Source: Thalassoroseus pseudoceratinae
GTDB lineage: Bacteria > Planctomycetota > Planctomycetia > Planctomycetales > Planctomycetaceae
NCBI RefSeq assembly: GCF_011634775.1
Contig: NZ_JAALXT010000001.1
Location: 124,001 to 188,000, forward strand
Reading direction: 5' to 3'
DNA: 64,000 bases
Shown here: positions 26,423 to 34,932 of the stretch, piece after piece
Position numbering within the stretch: position 1 is the stretch's first letter
Layout of the letters: every line of letters begins with the position of its first letter
Program-made: the position numbers and the translations under genes
The notes under the pieces: generated by a model
The model's database searches: none
The model's input: the letters and a program-made list of their open reading frames with translations, nothing else
What the model was told of the DNA's origin: nothing

Positions 26423-27828
26423 TACGCCTTCCAAACATCTTTAATGATTTGCAATTTCGTATCACTAAGGTACCCATATCGGTTCACCCAGACGCCGTCT
26501 GCCTTGCTATCCGCGACGAGTTCTAGGCGGTTCTTGAAGTCAGCAGGGGGACCATAACCATGGACTAAAGGCGTCACTTCACATTGGCCCGCGGCTTGGT
26601 CAACGACGTCTTGGATCTTTTGACGCTGAAGGTCATGTGCAACTCGATGAGGCTCGTCCGGTTGGGGATAGCCATAATCTGACAGTTGCTTCTCGGACGG
26701 ATCATGATCAATTCCCATCCATCTCACGATCGCTTCAACAAGAATGGACTCATCGACACCGGGGTTGCTTTCAAGCATTTTTCGCCCCCAAAATTCGACC
26801 ATTTGGGTCCAGTGCATCGTATAGAGTTTCGGCGAAATCGCATCGCACACGTTCGCATTCCGTGCGAAGTCAAAACCCGTCAGCCGATTATATGGTGGCA
26901 TGAAACTGTTCGCAGACAGCTCATAACGTCCGGAATCGACTTCATCCAGAATCGCACGCCACTTGCTTAATATCTGGTAGCTTAACTCTTGCTTGATCTG
27001 CAACCAAAGATCAATCGAATTAGAGTCGATTCCATACTGAGAGAGTGCGGACAATGACTTCGAAACCTCTTGAACGATCGATGTGTTCAAACGTCGGTTC
27101 AACAGTGAGTATAGCTCGGTCATGTCCGACTGAATCTGAGCGAAATCACAACCGTGTTCCTTACAGAATTGTTTCACTAACGTTGAATCAGCGACATGCG
27201 AACTGAAATCCTGAAAACATTCGTCGAGTGTATAGCACGGTGACTCAGGCCAATCTGGGCGGAAGCCGGTGATCTGAGGGTATGCGGCTAGCAGGTCTCT
27301 AAGGTAGGCGGCGTTGTAGGCGTCGACGGCTTCGCTGGCCAGACTAGCAGTGTCAGCGACTCGACCGGTCGGCAGTTCACCATTTGGGAGTCGTGGGCGA
27401 TCTTCATCACGTAACCCGCTGGGTTGAGCCGCCCCGAGCTGGAAGTAAACTTTCAAACCGGCGTCGACTGCGCAGCTTATAAAATCGCCAATGACTGCCC
27501 CGTATTCATCGGTCAGATCGTTTGGTTTTCGCGGTGAATAGGGCGAATCGCGATAGAACTGCGGATCAGGGTGGTAACTTGGACCGCCCCGAACCCACAA
27601 ACTTGTCTGACCAAAGAGCGGGCGATCGAAGACTCTCGGACTGCTGCCGGCATCGGTTGGGGGCTGAAAACTCCCGTTCTCTTTGGTGGCCGGAGCCGTG
27701 ACCGTCGGATTCGTTGCAACCGCCGTTGCTCCGATTTCCTGCAGATTCTTCAGAACGTTTTCCGCTCCCTCACTCAAGATGTAGTCGCCGAGAACAGTCA
27801 CACCGAGAAAGCGGTTGTTGCGGGTCAT
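26422..27828 (-). CDS. Uncharacterised protein, possibly a TIM-barrel glycosidase-like fold
   Basis: The protein has 468 residues and no signal peptide. It begins FLGVTVLGDYILSEGAENVL and alternates short hydrophobic strands with helices, as in TIM barrels: GATAVATNPTV, GLKVYFQLGAA, QITGFRPDWPE, RYELSANSFMPPY, NVCDAISPKLYTMHW, EVTPLVHGYGP and GVWVNRYGYLS. That order resembles bacterial glycoside-hydrolase-like barrels, with acidic and aromatic residues near strand ends. I do not recognise the family. Its stop overlaps the ATG of the HKD protein by one base, so the two are translated together and probably work in one process. Divergently, the PSP1 gene starts 254 bp away. Confidence 0.6.
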   Translation of the reverse strand: MTRNNRFLGVTVLGDYILSEGAENVLKNLQEIGATAVATNPTVTAPATKENGSFQPPTDAGSSPRVFDRPLFGQTSLWVRGGPSYHPDPQFYRDSPYSPRKPNDLTDEYGAVIGDFISCAVDAGLKVYFQLGAAQPSGLRDEDRPRLPNGELPTGRVADTASLASEAVDAYNAAYLRDLLAAYPQITGFRPDWPESPCYTLDECFQDFSSHVADSTLVKQFCKEHGCDFAQIQSDMTELYSLLNRRLNTSIVQEVSKSLSALSQYGIDSNSIDLWLQIKQELSYQILSKWRAILDEVDSGRYELSANSFMPPYNRLTGFDFARNANVCDAISPKLYTMHWTQMVEFWGRKMLESNPGVDESILVEAIVRWMGIDHDPSEKQLSDYGYPQPDEPHRVAHDLQRQKIQDVVDQAAGQCEVTPLVHGYGPPADFKNRLELVADSKADGVWVNRYGYLSDTKLQIIKDVWKA

Positions 27829-28081
27829 TGTTGGTCGTTTATTGCTGGCAGAAGAAAATTCGATTTCGCAATCAAATGGAAGTTGAGGGTTCCAACATGA
27901 TCGGCGTCGCGTAGGATTGCAAGTTCAAGCGGGGAACGCGGGTTCCGCCACGGCCAGCCTTGGAATTGCCCAACCGGACTGATACGCTAAAGTGATCGAA
28001 AGATGGCGGTATCGTCCGATTGTGCAACGTCAATGGTCCTACCCCGTTTCCCTCCTTTGTGATGGACGTGATTTTTGCCCT

Positions 28082-28621
28082 ATGAGTGTTTTGGTCCGTT
28101 ACGGTCAAGTTCCTGAAGTTGGACGTTTCAATGTCGCGTGCGATGAGCCGTTGCACCGGGACGATGAAGTCGTGTTGCGAACACAACGGGGTCTGGAATT
28201 GGGACGAATGCTCCAAAATTGGACGCCGGAGACGGTTGCAGACGTTTCCACGTCGGATCGACTCTCGCAAGAGTTAGCCGACCTGAAGGTTGTGCGGAAA
28301 GCGAACTCAGCGGATCACCGAAAACATCGAGAGTTGCGAGATCAGTGCGAAGCCGAATTTGAAGCTTGGCGGGAACGGATATACGAATGGAAATTGGAGT
28401 TGGAACTGATCGACTCCGAGCGAACGCTCGACACCGAGCAATTAATCCTTTACGTCCTCAATGAACGTGGGCCCGACTGTACCAAACTCTCGCTCTATGC
28501 GGCTGCCGGTGGGTTGGGAACGGTGACAGTTCAACCCGTTGGAAGTGATGGCATCATTCAGTTGGAGCCTGTCGGCGGATGCGGTTCTGGTGGATGTGGC
28601 AGTGGCGGATGCAGCCATTGA
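28082..28621 (+). CDS. PSP1-domain (RicT/YaaT-like) protein with Cys/Gly-rich tail
   Basis: The protein has 179 residues from the ATG at 28082. The frame extends to 27992 but the domain starts here. The N-terminal SVLVRYGQVPEVGRFNVAC and DEVVLRTQRGLELGRML match the start of PSP1 domains, and AEFEAWRERIYEWKLELELI plus EQLILYVLNERGPDCTKL their second half. Family knowledge: PSP1 proteins such as RicT (YaaT) of Bacillus take part in RNA processing complexes and some carry iron-sulfur clusters. The Ala/Ser-poor tail GGCGSGGCGSGGCSH is a three-fold Cys repeat suitable for metal or cluster binding. It starts a three-gene plus-strand row with the genes at 28687 and 29863. Confidence 0.72.
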   Translation: MSVLVRYGQVPEVGRFNVACDEPLHRDDEVVLRTQRGLELGRMLQNWTPETVADVSTSDRLSQELADLKVVRKANSADHRKHRELRDQCEAEFEAWRERIYEWKLELELIDSERTLDTEQLILYVLNERGPDCTKLSLYAAAGGLGTVTVQPVGSDGIIQLEPVGGCGSGGCGSGGCSH

Positions 28622-28686
28622 GCAGGGCGGCCGGTGTAGACATCTAAGTTTTGAGCGATAGCGAACAGAAAACAGAACGATTATTT

Positions 28687-29856
28687 ATGTCCGATACGTT
28701 TTTAACCCAACTCGAAACAACCTGCAAAAGTGACGGTCCCGCGGCGGCAATCGATTCGCTGATCGGACATCTCCGAGAACAGAAGAATTACGACCGGCTG
28801 TTCGATGCGTTGCTGTTGAAGAAGCGAAACGAGATGGGAATGCCGTTGGCAATGCCGACGGCGTTGGATGACTTACCCGAAGATCGTCGGCGGGAATTCG
28901 AAGACTACTACGTGGAAGCCGCTCGTGAAGTCGGTGAGTTGTTTTTGGCCGACGATAACGTTCCGCGGGCCTGGCCATATCTTCGAACCATTGGCGAAAC
29001 GGACAAGGTCCGTCACAAGCTCGACGAAATGCCGCTGCCGAACGACATTGATGACTCGACCGAAGAGTTGATTCAGCTGTGTTTGCACCAGGGCGCACAT
29101 CCGGCGAAGGGGTTGGAGATCATGTTGCACACGCATGGAACGTGCAACACAATCACAGCTTTTGATCAAGCGTTGCAAGCTCAACTCTTGCAAGGTGAGG
29201 ATCAGCAACAAGCAGCGGCCATGTTGGTCAACGAACTCTACGACGATTTGAAGCGGACCGTCCAGCAAGACGTCGAACAACGCATCGCAATGGCACCGCC
29301 GACGGATTCACTGCGAGAACTGATCGCGGGTCGAGACTGGCTCTTCGAAAACGGAAACTATCACATTGACGTTTCGCACCTGAATTCGACCGTGCGATTT
29401 GCTCGTTGCTTGGAGCGTGGAGCCGCTGAGTTACCCAAGGTTTTGCAACTGGCGGAATACGGGGCAAAATTGTCCGACCAATTGCAGTATCCCGGTGAGC
29501 CGCCATTCGACGACTTTTACCCGGCCCATATCCACTTCTTCAAAGCCATTCTTGGGGAGAACGTGGACGAGCACATTGCGTACTTCCAAGCGAAACTCGA
29601 CCAAGAGCCCGACGAACAAGACAAACCGTATCTGGCCTATGAACTGGTGACACTTCTGACGAAGATCGACCGGCTCGATGATGCGGTGGAAGTAGGGAAG
29701 AAGCACTTGCGATCGTTGAACGACCCGAATGGATTTTCGTTCTTGAAATTGTGTCAACAAGCCGGTCAGACCGACGCCTGGCGTGAAGCTGCACGGGACA
29801 ATGACGACGCCGTTGGTTTCTTGGCGGCCGTGGTTCATGAGACATCGGCAGGTTAA
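28687..29856 (+). CDS. Cytosolic helical-repeat protein of unknown function
   Basis: The protein has 389 residues from the ATG at 28687; a TTG at 28651 in the same frame is rejected. No signal peptide or TM. It is largely alpha-helical with TPR-like pairings near the C-terminus (YLAYELVTLLTKIDRLDDAV, LKLCQQAGQTDAWREAARD). The N-terminal half holds GPAAAIDSLIGHLREQKNYDRLFDALLLKK. I do not recognise a named family, but the plan resembles planctomycete solenoid proteins without enzymatic motifs. It follows the PSP1 gene by 65 bp and precedes a methyltransferase by 6 bp, so the three are probably one operon. Confidence 0.62.
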   Translation: MSDTFLTQLETTCKSDGPAAAIDSLIGHLREQKNYDRLFDALLLKKRNEMGMPLAMPTALDDLPEDRRREFEDYYVEAAREVGELFLADDNVPRAWPYLRTIGETDKVRHKLDEMPLPNDIDDSTEELIQLCLHQGAHPAKGLEIMLHTHGTCNTITAFDQALQAQLLQGEDQQQAAAMLVNELYDDLKRTVQQDVEQRIAMAPPTDSLRELIAGRDWLFENGNYHIDVSHLNSTVRFARCLERGAAELPKVLQLAEYGAKLSDQLQYPGEPPFDDFYPAHIHFFKAILGENVDEHIAYFQAKLDQEPDEQDKPYLAYELVTLLTKIDRLDDAVEVGKKHLRSLNDPNGFSFLKLCQQAGQTDAWREAARDNDDAVGFLAAVVHETSAG

Positions 29857-29862
29857 CGCTCG

Positions 29863-30657
29863 ATGTCCTATCGCGAAAAGAACCGAGCCGCCTGGAATCG
29901 CTTGGCGGACGGCGGTAGCCGATTCGCTCGGGCCGCAACCGATCAGGAGTGTGCTAACCCACTGGGGACACTTGACAGCCGGGGATGGCTCCCGGACAGC
30001 GTTCGTGGTTTGAACGTGTTGTGTCTCGCCTCGGGCGGCGGATGGCAATCCATTTTGTACGCTTCCGCCGGGGCGAATGTCACCGTGGTGGATCTCAGCC
30101 CCTCGATGCTGCGACTTGATGAACGTGAAGCCTCCCGGCGACGATTGACCGTCCGGCTGGTTGAAACGTCGATGGACGACTTATCCGCAGTCGAGTCGGC
30201 GAGTCAGGACATTGTTCATCAACCTGTCAGCACTTGTTATGTGCCGGATTTGGCTGCGGTCTACCGCGAAGTTGCTCGCGTGCTGCGTCCGGGTGGTCTG
30301 TATATTTCCCAGCATAAAACGCCGACTAGCCTGCAAATCACTCGCCGAACACGCGACAATCACTACGTCGTGGGTGTCGAGTATTATCATCAAGGTCCAC
30401 TGCCTGCCGTCGACGACACTTCCTATCGCGAAGACAATGCAACCGAGCACCTCCATCGCTGGGAGCAACTTGTCGGCGGATTATGCCAAACGGGTTTCGT
30501 GATCGAAGATCTCGTCGAACCGAGCCGTGCCGATCGGACGGCCCCAGTCGGTGACTTCCGACATCGCGGCCGGTTCGTCGCCCCGTACGTCCGAATCAAA
30601 GCGAGACGGCAAGGGGATCAACCCAAGCAACGGCAGTCGATCTGGACGCCCGATTGA
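29863..30657 (+). CDS. Class I SAM-dependent methyltransferase
   Basis: The protein has 264 residues. Motif I is LNVLCLASGGGWQSILYA and motif II VTVVDLSPSMLRLDEREA, with the acidic residue that binds the adenosine ribose. VHQPVSTCYVPDLAAVYREV and LRPGGLYISQHKTPTSL follow as the later Rossmann strands. The C-terminal half contains EYYHQGPLPAVDD and HRWEQLVGGLCQTGFVIEDL, as in small-molecule methyltransferases of the UbiE/Methyltransf_11 group. Substrate unknown. It starts 6 bp after the helical protein, with which it is probably co-translated. Its stop is 9 bp from the convergent enolase-superfamily gene. Confidence 0.82.
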   Translation: MSYREKNRAAWNRLADGGSRFARAATDQECANPLGTLDSRGWLPDSVRGLNVLCLASGGGWQSILYASAGANVTVVDLSPSMLRLDEREASRRRLTVRLVETSMDDLSAVESASQDIVHQPVSTCYVPDLAAVYREVARVLRPGGLYISQHKTPTSLQITRRTRDNHYVVGVEYYHQGPLPAVDDTSYREDNATEHLHRWEQLVGGLCQTGFVIEDLVEPSRADRTAPVGDFRHRGRFVAPYVRIKARRQGDQPKQRQSIWTPD

Positions 30658-30666
30658 CGAGCAGCG

Positions 30667-31848
30667 TTAATGCACGGTCTGCGAATGCTCACGAATCGTC
30701 ACTCGCGACAACGCGGCCTCGTCGACGATTACTCCCAAACCCGGTCGATTGATCGCTCGGGCTCGTCCGCCGTATCCGAAGGTGAGATTCTCTTTCGTCA
30801 GAGGCTCTTTGACGAGGAACCGATCGTAACTGCCTTCCAGGTAGCGAATTGGCTCAATCGCACACGCGATGTGCCGTCCCGCTGCGGACAGGATGCCGGT
30901 TTCTCCCACTTGGCAACCGAGTTGGAAACCGAGTCCAAAGTTGACCGCCATCTGTTTCAACTCGAGCGACGGCAGAATCCCACCGCACTTCGACAGTCGA
31001 ATGTTGAACAAATCGCAGAGTCCCTCGTTGTACGCGCGAACCGCGTCTTCTCGATGGCACAGCGATTCATCAAGCATGATCGGCACCGAAAGTTGCGGGC
31101 GAATCTTGCTCAACCCCACTACGTCCGAGTGCGGCACCGGTTGTTCAACCGATGTGATTCCCGATGACGAGAGCCGTTCAACATTCCGCACGACATCACT
31201 GCACTGCCAAGCTTCGTTGGCGTCAATTCTGAGGTCAACTTTTCGACCCACGATGCGGCGAATCGTTTTCAGTGAAGTTGCGTCATCAATCTCGGAAACT
31301 CCGACCTTCACTTTGACTTGATGGAAGCCAAACAACCGCATTTTCACGGCTTGCTGGAGTTGCTTCTTTGCACTCTCGGCAGTGATCGCACCACTATAAC
31401 GCACGCGTTTTCTGATCTTCGGGTGTTCCACCAAACTGTTCGTCATCGCAGGAAGTTCAGAGAGCGGTCGCCCAACTTCCCGAAAAATTGCGTCCAGAAA
31501 TGCCAACTCCATCGCACAGCGAGCCGAGTTTCCATAACACGCGCGGACCGCATTCGATGGTCTGACGATGTCCCAATTTGAGGCCGTTCGGACGGCTTCT
31601 CGCTCGTTCTCGAAACTCGCATGCAAAGTCGCGGAGTTCGGAAGCTCCCGCAGCATGGCGAATGCAGCGTCGATATTCTCACCGGTCACATACTCACGGG
31701 GTAATCCTTCACCCCAACCGGTTTGCCCGGTATCGAGCGTGCAACGCACAATGAGGGAATCGGTCGCCTTGCGTGTGTGCGATGCGTGACGAATCGTTTT
31801 CTTCAACGGAATGCGTACGTGATAGATATGCCAGTTAGCAACACGCAC
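30667..31848 (-). CDS. Enolase-superfamily enzyme (mandelate racemase/muconate lactonising group)
   Basis: The protein has 393 residues from GTG at 31848; no nearer ATG exists. The capping domain (residues 1-130) is followed by the barrel with FHQVKVKVG carrying the K-x-K base pair, then VDLRIDANEAWQCSD and SVEQPVPHSD as first and second metal ligands, and PIMLDESLCHRED as the third. NIRLSKCGGILPSL carries the opposite lysine. These features fit dipeptide epimerases, muconate cycloisomerases or o-succinylbenzoate synthases; the substrate cannot be told from sequence. The gene starts 17 bp after groES on the same strand, so expression may be shared. All key residues of the metal site appear intact. 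Confidence 0.85.
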   Translation of the reverse strand: MRVANWHIYHVRIPLKKTIRHASHTRKATDSLIVRCTLDTGQTGWGEGLPREYVTGENIDAAFAMLRELPNSATLHASFENEREAVRTASNWDIVRPSNAVRACYGNSARCAMELAFLDAIFREVGRPLSELPAMTNSLVEHPKIRKRVRYSGAITAESAKKQLQQAVKMRLFGFHQVKVKVGVSEIDDATSLKTIRRIVGRKVDLRIDANEAWQCSDVVRNVERLSSSGITSVEQPVPHSDVVGLSKIRPQLSVPIMLDESLCHREDAVRAYNEGLCDLFNIRLSKCGGILPSLELKQMAVNFGLGFQLGCQVGETGILSAAGRHIACAIEPIRYLEGSYDRFLVKEPLTKENLTFGYGGRARAINRPGLGVIVDEAALSRVTIREHSQTVH

Positions 31849-31865
31849 AGAGACGATCGTTTCGC

Positions 31866-32156
31866 TTAAGGTGTGAGGACGACGAGAATGTCGGATTCGC
31901 TGGCGATCAGGAGCGGTTCCCCGTCAATGTCGATTTCCGTCCCGGCCCAGGGCGTGAACATCACGCGGTCGCCTTCTTTGACCTGAAACGGAGTGACCGT
32001 GCCATCCGCACGACGCACACCAGCTCCAACGCTGAGCACCCGACCTTCTGTCGCTTGCTTTTGAGCATCGTCCGGCAGAACGAGTCCGCCAGCTGTCACC
32101 GCTTCCGCTTCGATTCGTTGAATGACCACTTTGTCGCCCAAAGGCACAATTTTCAT
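31866..32156 (-). CDS. groES: Co-chaperonin GroES (Cpn10)
   Basis: The protein has 96 residues, the standard Cpn10 size. KIVPLGDKVVIQRIEAEAVTAGG is the conserved start (quoted in part: PLGDKVVIQRIEAE). VLPDDAQKQATEGRVLSVGAG surrounds the mobile loop, and VKEGDRVMFTPWAGTEIDID and SDILVVL close the barrel. It caps the GroEL cavity and assists folding. No groEL lies on either side: the neighbours are lptE (162 bp upstream) and an enolase-superfamily gene. I found no CIRCE element (TTAGCACTC-N9-GAGTGCTAA) upstream. Planctomycetes often carry several groES/groEL copies, so this may be one of several. Confidence 0.93.
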   Translation of the reverse strand: MKIVPLGDKVVIQRIEAEAVTAGGLVLPDDAQKQATEGRVLSVGAGVRRADGTVTPFQVKEGDRVMFTPWAGTEIDIDGEPLLIASESDILVVLTP

Positions 32157-32318
32157 CGGTCAGAAATCCCATTCAACGTCGCAGGATGTATTGATGTTCG
32201 ACGATGTTTTACGACAACCGAGTCGGATATATTGGACGACAATCACGCGGCCGGCGAAAGTGTCAATTGGTCATTTTCCACATCTGATTGATGAATGGAA
32301 GTTTTGAGTGATCAGCGG

Positions 32319-32819
32319 TCACCAAGGCATTTCCATTCGGTTGACAATCTGCCGAGCGAGTCGTTGCACCACTTCTTCCTTCGCAGTTGCAAGTGACTGC
32401 CCCACTTCCGGAGCAAACTGCCCCTGACCAAAGAACGCCGTGTCTTCGGGCGGCAACAGAATCTGCTGATCGGCGAGATAGCGTCCGGTTCGAAGATCTT
32501 CCCATTGGATGACGACGGCATACTGAAGTTGCAACTGTCGAGGGTCGTCGAAGGCCGACTCGGTCAAGACTTGTTTCTGAATCTCGACAATCTTCCCGGT
32601 CAAACGGGTGTCGGCATAGGGTTCCTCGGCGATCTGCAACCCACGTTGTTGCATTTCCTTTTGCACCGCTTCAGTGAGTTGGAACTCCACCCCCTTGCGG
32701 AATGTGTCATTCTGAAAGATCGGCACGGCGACGGTGCGAACATCGGGGCGAAAAGGCGAACCGACGACGTACCCGCATCCCGCGAGCAGTAACGCCAAGA
32801 GTGGCCAGGTTCGTTTCAT
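32319..32819 (-). CDS. lptE: LptE-like LPS assembly lipoprotein
   Basis: The protein has 166 residues. A lipoprotein signal PLLALLLAGC places the acylated Cys at residue 15. The mature part reads GYVVGSPFRPDVRTVAVPIF, FQLTEAVQKEMQQRGLQI and ARLTGKI-type strands in a small alpha/beta fold characteristic of the LptE family. It would sit at the inner face of the outer membrane, where LptE plugs LptD during lipopolysaccharide insertion. Strength of the call rests on the fold pattern and lipobox, not on a search. The next gene upstream (32895-34118) is another lipoprotein of the outer-membrane assembly type, so an envelope-assembly operon is likely. Confidence 0.8.
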   Translation of the reverse strand: MKRTWPLLALLLAGCGYVVGSPFRPDVRTVAVPIFQNDTFRKGVEFQLTEAVQKEMQQRGLQIAEEPYADTRLTGKIVEIQKQVLTESAFDDPRQLQLQYAVVIQWEDLRTGRYLADQQILLPPEDTAFFGQGQFAPEVGQSLATAKEEVVQRLARQIVNRMEMPW

Positions 32820-32894
32820 CCAATCATTCCTTGATGACGTACAGCCGCCAAGTATTCCCGGCGGCTCGAGACGTTCAAATTGTCTTTACGTCGA

Positions 32895-34118
32895 CTATTG
32901 CAACGCTCCGTTCGCCTCCAGTTCCGCGAGAATGTCGCGTGCACGACTCGCGTATGAACTGTTGGGGTAGAGTCGAATGACTTCGCGACAACACGTTGCC
33001 ACCGAGAGGGGGTTGTTCTTCTTTTGCCAGAAAACGACGTTCGCCCATTCTTGCTCGGCTTTCGCTTCCTCGATCTGCCGAATCTGATCAAGAATTCGTT
33101 CGCGATCTTCCGTTTTCGGGTAGAGTCGCAACGTGCTTTCCTTCAATTGAGCCGCTTCCGCCAGCGAGTCTCCATCGTAATTGGGGCCTTGATAAGACAT
33201 CAATTTCACATGAGAACCCAGAATGAAGGCATTCTCGATGTGCGGACTCTTGGGATAGTCCCGGCGGAGAATTTCGAATAGACGGTCGGCTTCCAAGTAG
33301 CTGCCTTTACGAAGGTTGTGACTCGCGGCGAGCATCAAGGCATCGTCCGCGATGGGTCCGGTTGGATCGTTCAACCAGATCGTTCGCAACGCTTGCAGGG
33401 CACGGCCATCGGTGTCGAAAGCCGGGCGAGATTTGTCCCACATGTTCGGGAAAATCGGAATGACACGGGATGGGTCCCAACTCCGTTCGATCGGTGCTTC
33501 CGGTCGCGGTGTGGACTTGGGATTCTCCAAATTGACTTGCTGAATTTCGCTGGTTTCGACGAACTCAGGGTATTCGAGCCACGTTCGAGCGATGTCGAAC
33601 AGTCGTCGTGTCATCAAATCTAGTTGCCGCGGTGATGGGTATTTTTTCAGCAACGTGTCGTACGCGTCCTGAGCCTTGGCATACCGGCCGCGTGCAAATT
33701 CACACTCGGCGATATAGAACAGACCCTCTTCTTCGATGGGCGTATCTTTGTAGCGTTTGGCGACTCGTTTGAACTGCTTTTGAGCGGCAGTGTAGTCACC
33801 GCTATCGAAGACGGATTTCGCTTCGTCGAATTCCTGCTGGCCTTCAATCGGTGCAAGAGACCCGTCGTAAGTGCCACGGAGTGAAGCACTTCGTTCGAGT
33901 TGCCGTTGCAGCGGGCCGCGAATGCCGTCGATGGACGTCATGTCGCGTTCCTCGCGTTCCCAGAACTTCAGCTTTGAAAGACTAAACCCTTCCGGTTCCG
34001 GTTGAGCCATGCCAGGGGCTTGGCAGCCCGCCAAGAGCAGGAACCCGAAAAGCAGCCCGCCGCGACACAAGCCGCAACGCCGAGGCGATTGATTTTGGTA
34101 TGATTTTCGCATCGTCAT
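32895..34118 (-). CDS. BamD-like TPR lipoprotein
   Basis: The protein has 407 residues. A basic leader leads to LLFGFLLLAGC with lipobox Cys32. TPR-type repeats follow: FDEAKSVFDSGDYTAAQKQF, LFYIAECEFARGRYAKAQDAY, LAASHNLRKGSYLEADRLFE and VVFWQKKNNPLSVATCCREV. This is the YfiO/BamD/outer membrane lipoprotein plan, longer than E. coli BamD (about 245 residues) because of a middle insert at about 180-235 rich in Pro and Arg. BamD serves outer-membrane protein insertion with BamA. It is followed by lptE after 75 bp. A call of general TPR lipoprotein is the fall-back. Confidence 0.75.
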   Translation of the reverse strand: MTMRKSYQNQSPRRCGLCRGGLLFGFLLLAGCQAPGMAQPEPEGFSLSKLKFWEREERDMTSIDGIRGPLQRQLERSASLRGTYDGSLAPIEGQQEFDEAKSVFDSGDYTAAQKQFKRVAKRYKDTPIEEEGLFYIAECEFARGRYAKAQDAYDTLLKKYPSPRQLDLMTRRLFDIARTWLEYPEFVETSEIQQVNLENPKSTPRPEAPIERSWDPSRVIPIFPNMWDKSRPAFDTDGRALQALRTIWLNDPTGPIADDALMLAASHNLRKGSYLEADRLFEILRRDYPKSPHIENAFILGSHVKLMSYQGPNYDGDSLAEAAQLKESTLRLYPKTEDRERILDQIRQIEEAKAEQEWANVVFWQKKNNPLSVATCCREVIRLYPNSSYASRARDILAELEANGALQ

Positions 34119-34137
34119 CCATGACGGACTGAAGGAA

Positions 34138-34884
34138 TCAAAATTGGAGATATCGTAACATCTTCGGTCGCCGTCCCAATCCGTGGGAGATGGCGGCCGT
34201 CGTTACCTGTCGCATCTGTCGAAATTGTTGCTCGCTCACTGCGATTCTCGCTGGGTCGGTTTCGGTTTGACTCAGTCGCCGAAGTAGCATCACGGTCCCT
34301 GCTGGAACACTCGTGCTTTGCGGGTGGTACGATTCCTGCTGGCAACGTTGGCAAATGAGTCCTCCCTGATTGACCCAGAGAGCATAAGTTCGATTCTCCG
34401 TGACCGGTTCTCCGCAGGCGAGGCAGGCATCGAAGGCGGGAAGTTGTCCAATTTCCCTTAGCACCACCAATTCAAATTGAATAATCGTCAGCCGACTGTC
34501 CGGTTGATTAGTGAGTGCATCGAGTGTCTGAATCGCTGCTTCGTACAATTGAGGATGAGGATCGTCTTCTTCCGTGAATCCAGCGAGAAGTTCGGCGACG
34601 TAATATCCGCCGTACAAACTCAACATATCTTTTTGATGGGGTTGGAACCGCCGGACGAGCCGAGCTTCCGTGAGGATATGAAGTCCCGAGGATTTGCGAA
34701 TGAAAACTATCTCACATCTCGTCAGTAGGTCAAGAGCGATCTCGAAGGCACTTTTCAGACGTTTGGCACCTTTAGCGATCGCCGTGACCTTTCCAAAGTC
34801 GGCCGTCATAAACGTCACGACTTTGCTGGTTTCACTAAAATCGGCAAGCCGTACCGTCAGCGCTTCGGTTTTTTCCGTCGACAT
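34138..34884 (-). CDS. recO: DNA repair protein RecO
   Basis: The protein has 248 residues. The N-terminal OB fold begins TEALTVRLADFSETSKVVTFM and TADFGKVTAIAKGAKRLKS, the hallmark of RecO, followed by a helical domain (YYVAELLAGFTEEDDPHPQL). The zinc-binding segment has CLACGEP and ICQRCQ as the two Cys pairs. RecO loads RecA onto SSB-coated single-stranded DNA with RecR in gap repair. The gene is followed by the BamD-like gene after 19 bp and preceded by an ABC-F gene after 48 bp, all on the minus strand. Length and layout are normal. Confidence 0.9.
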   Translation of the reverse strand: MSTEKTEALTVRLADFSETSKVVTFMTADFGKVTAIAKGAKRLKSAFEIALDLLTRCEIVFIRKSSGLHILTEARLVRRFQPHQKDMLSLYGGYYVAELLAGFTEEDDPHPQLYEAAIQTLDALTNQPDSRLTIIQFELVVLREIGQLPAFDACLACGEPVTENRTYALWVNQGGLICQRCQQESYHPQSTSVPAGTVMLLRRLSQTETDPARIAVSEQQFRQMRQVTTAAISHGLGRRPKMLRYLQF

Positions 34885-34932
34885 AGCCGATTTTTCGAAA
34901 TTTTCTGAAGAGGATGGTCATTTGGGTTCCAC

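Noticed and set aside
32261-32266. TTGACA on the minus strand upstream of groES
   Set aside because: With 17-nt spacing the -10 reads ATTGTC, which is too poor; no CIRCE element either.
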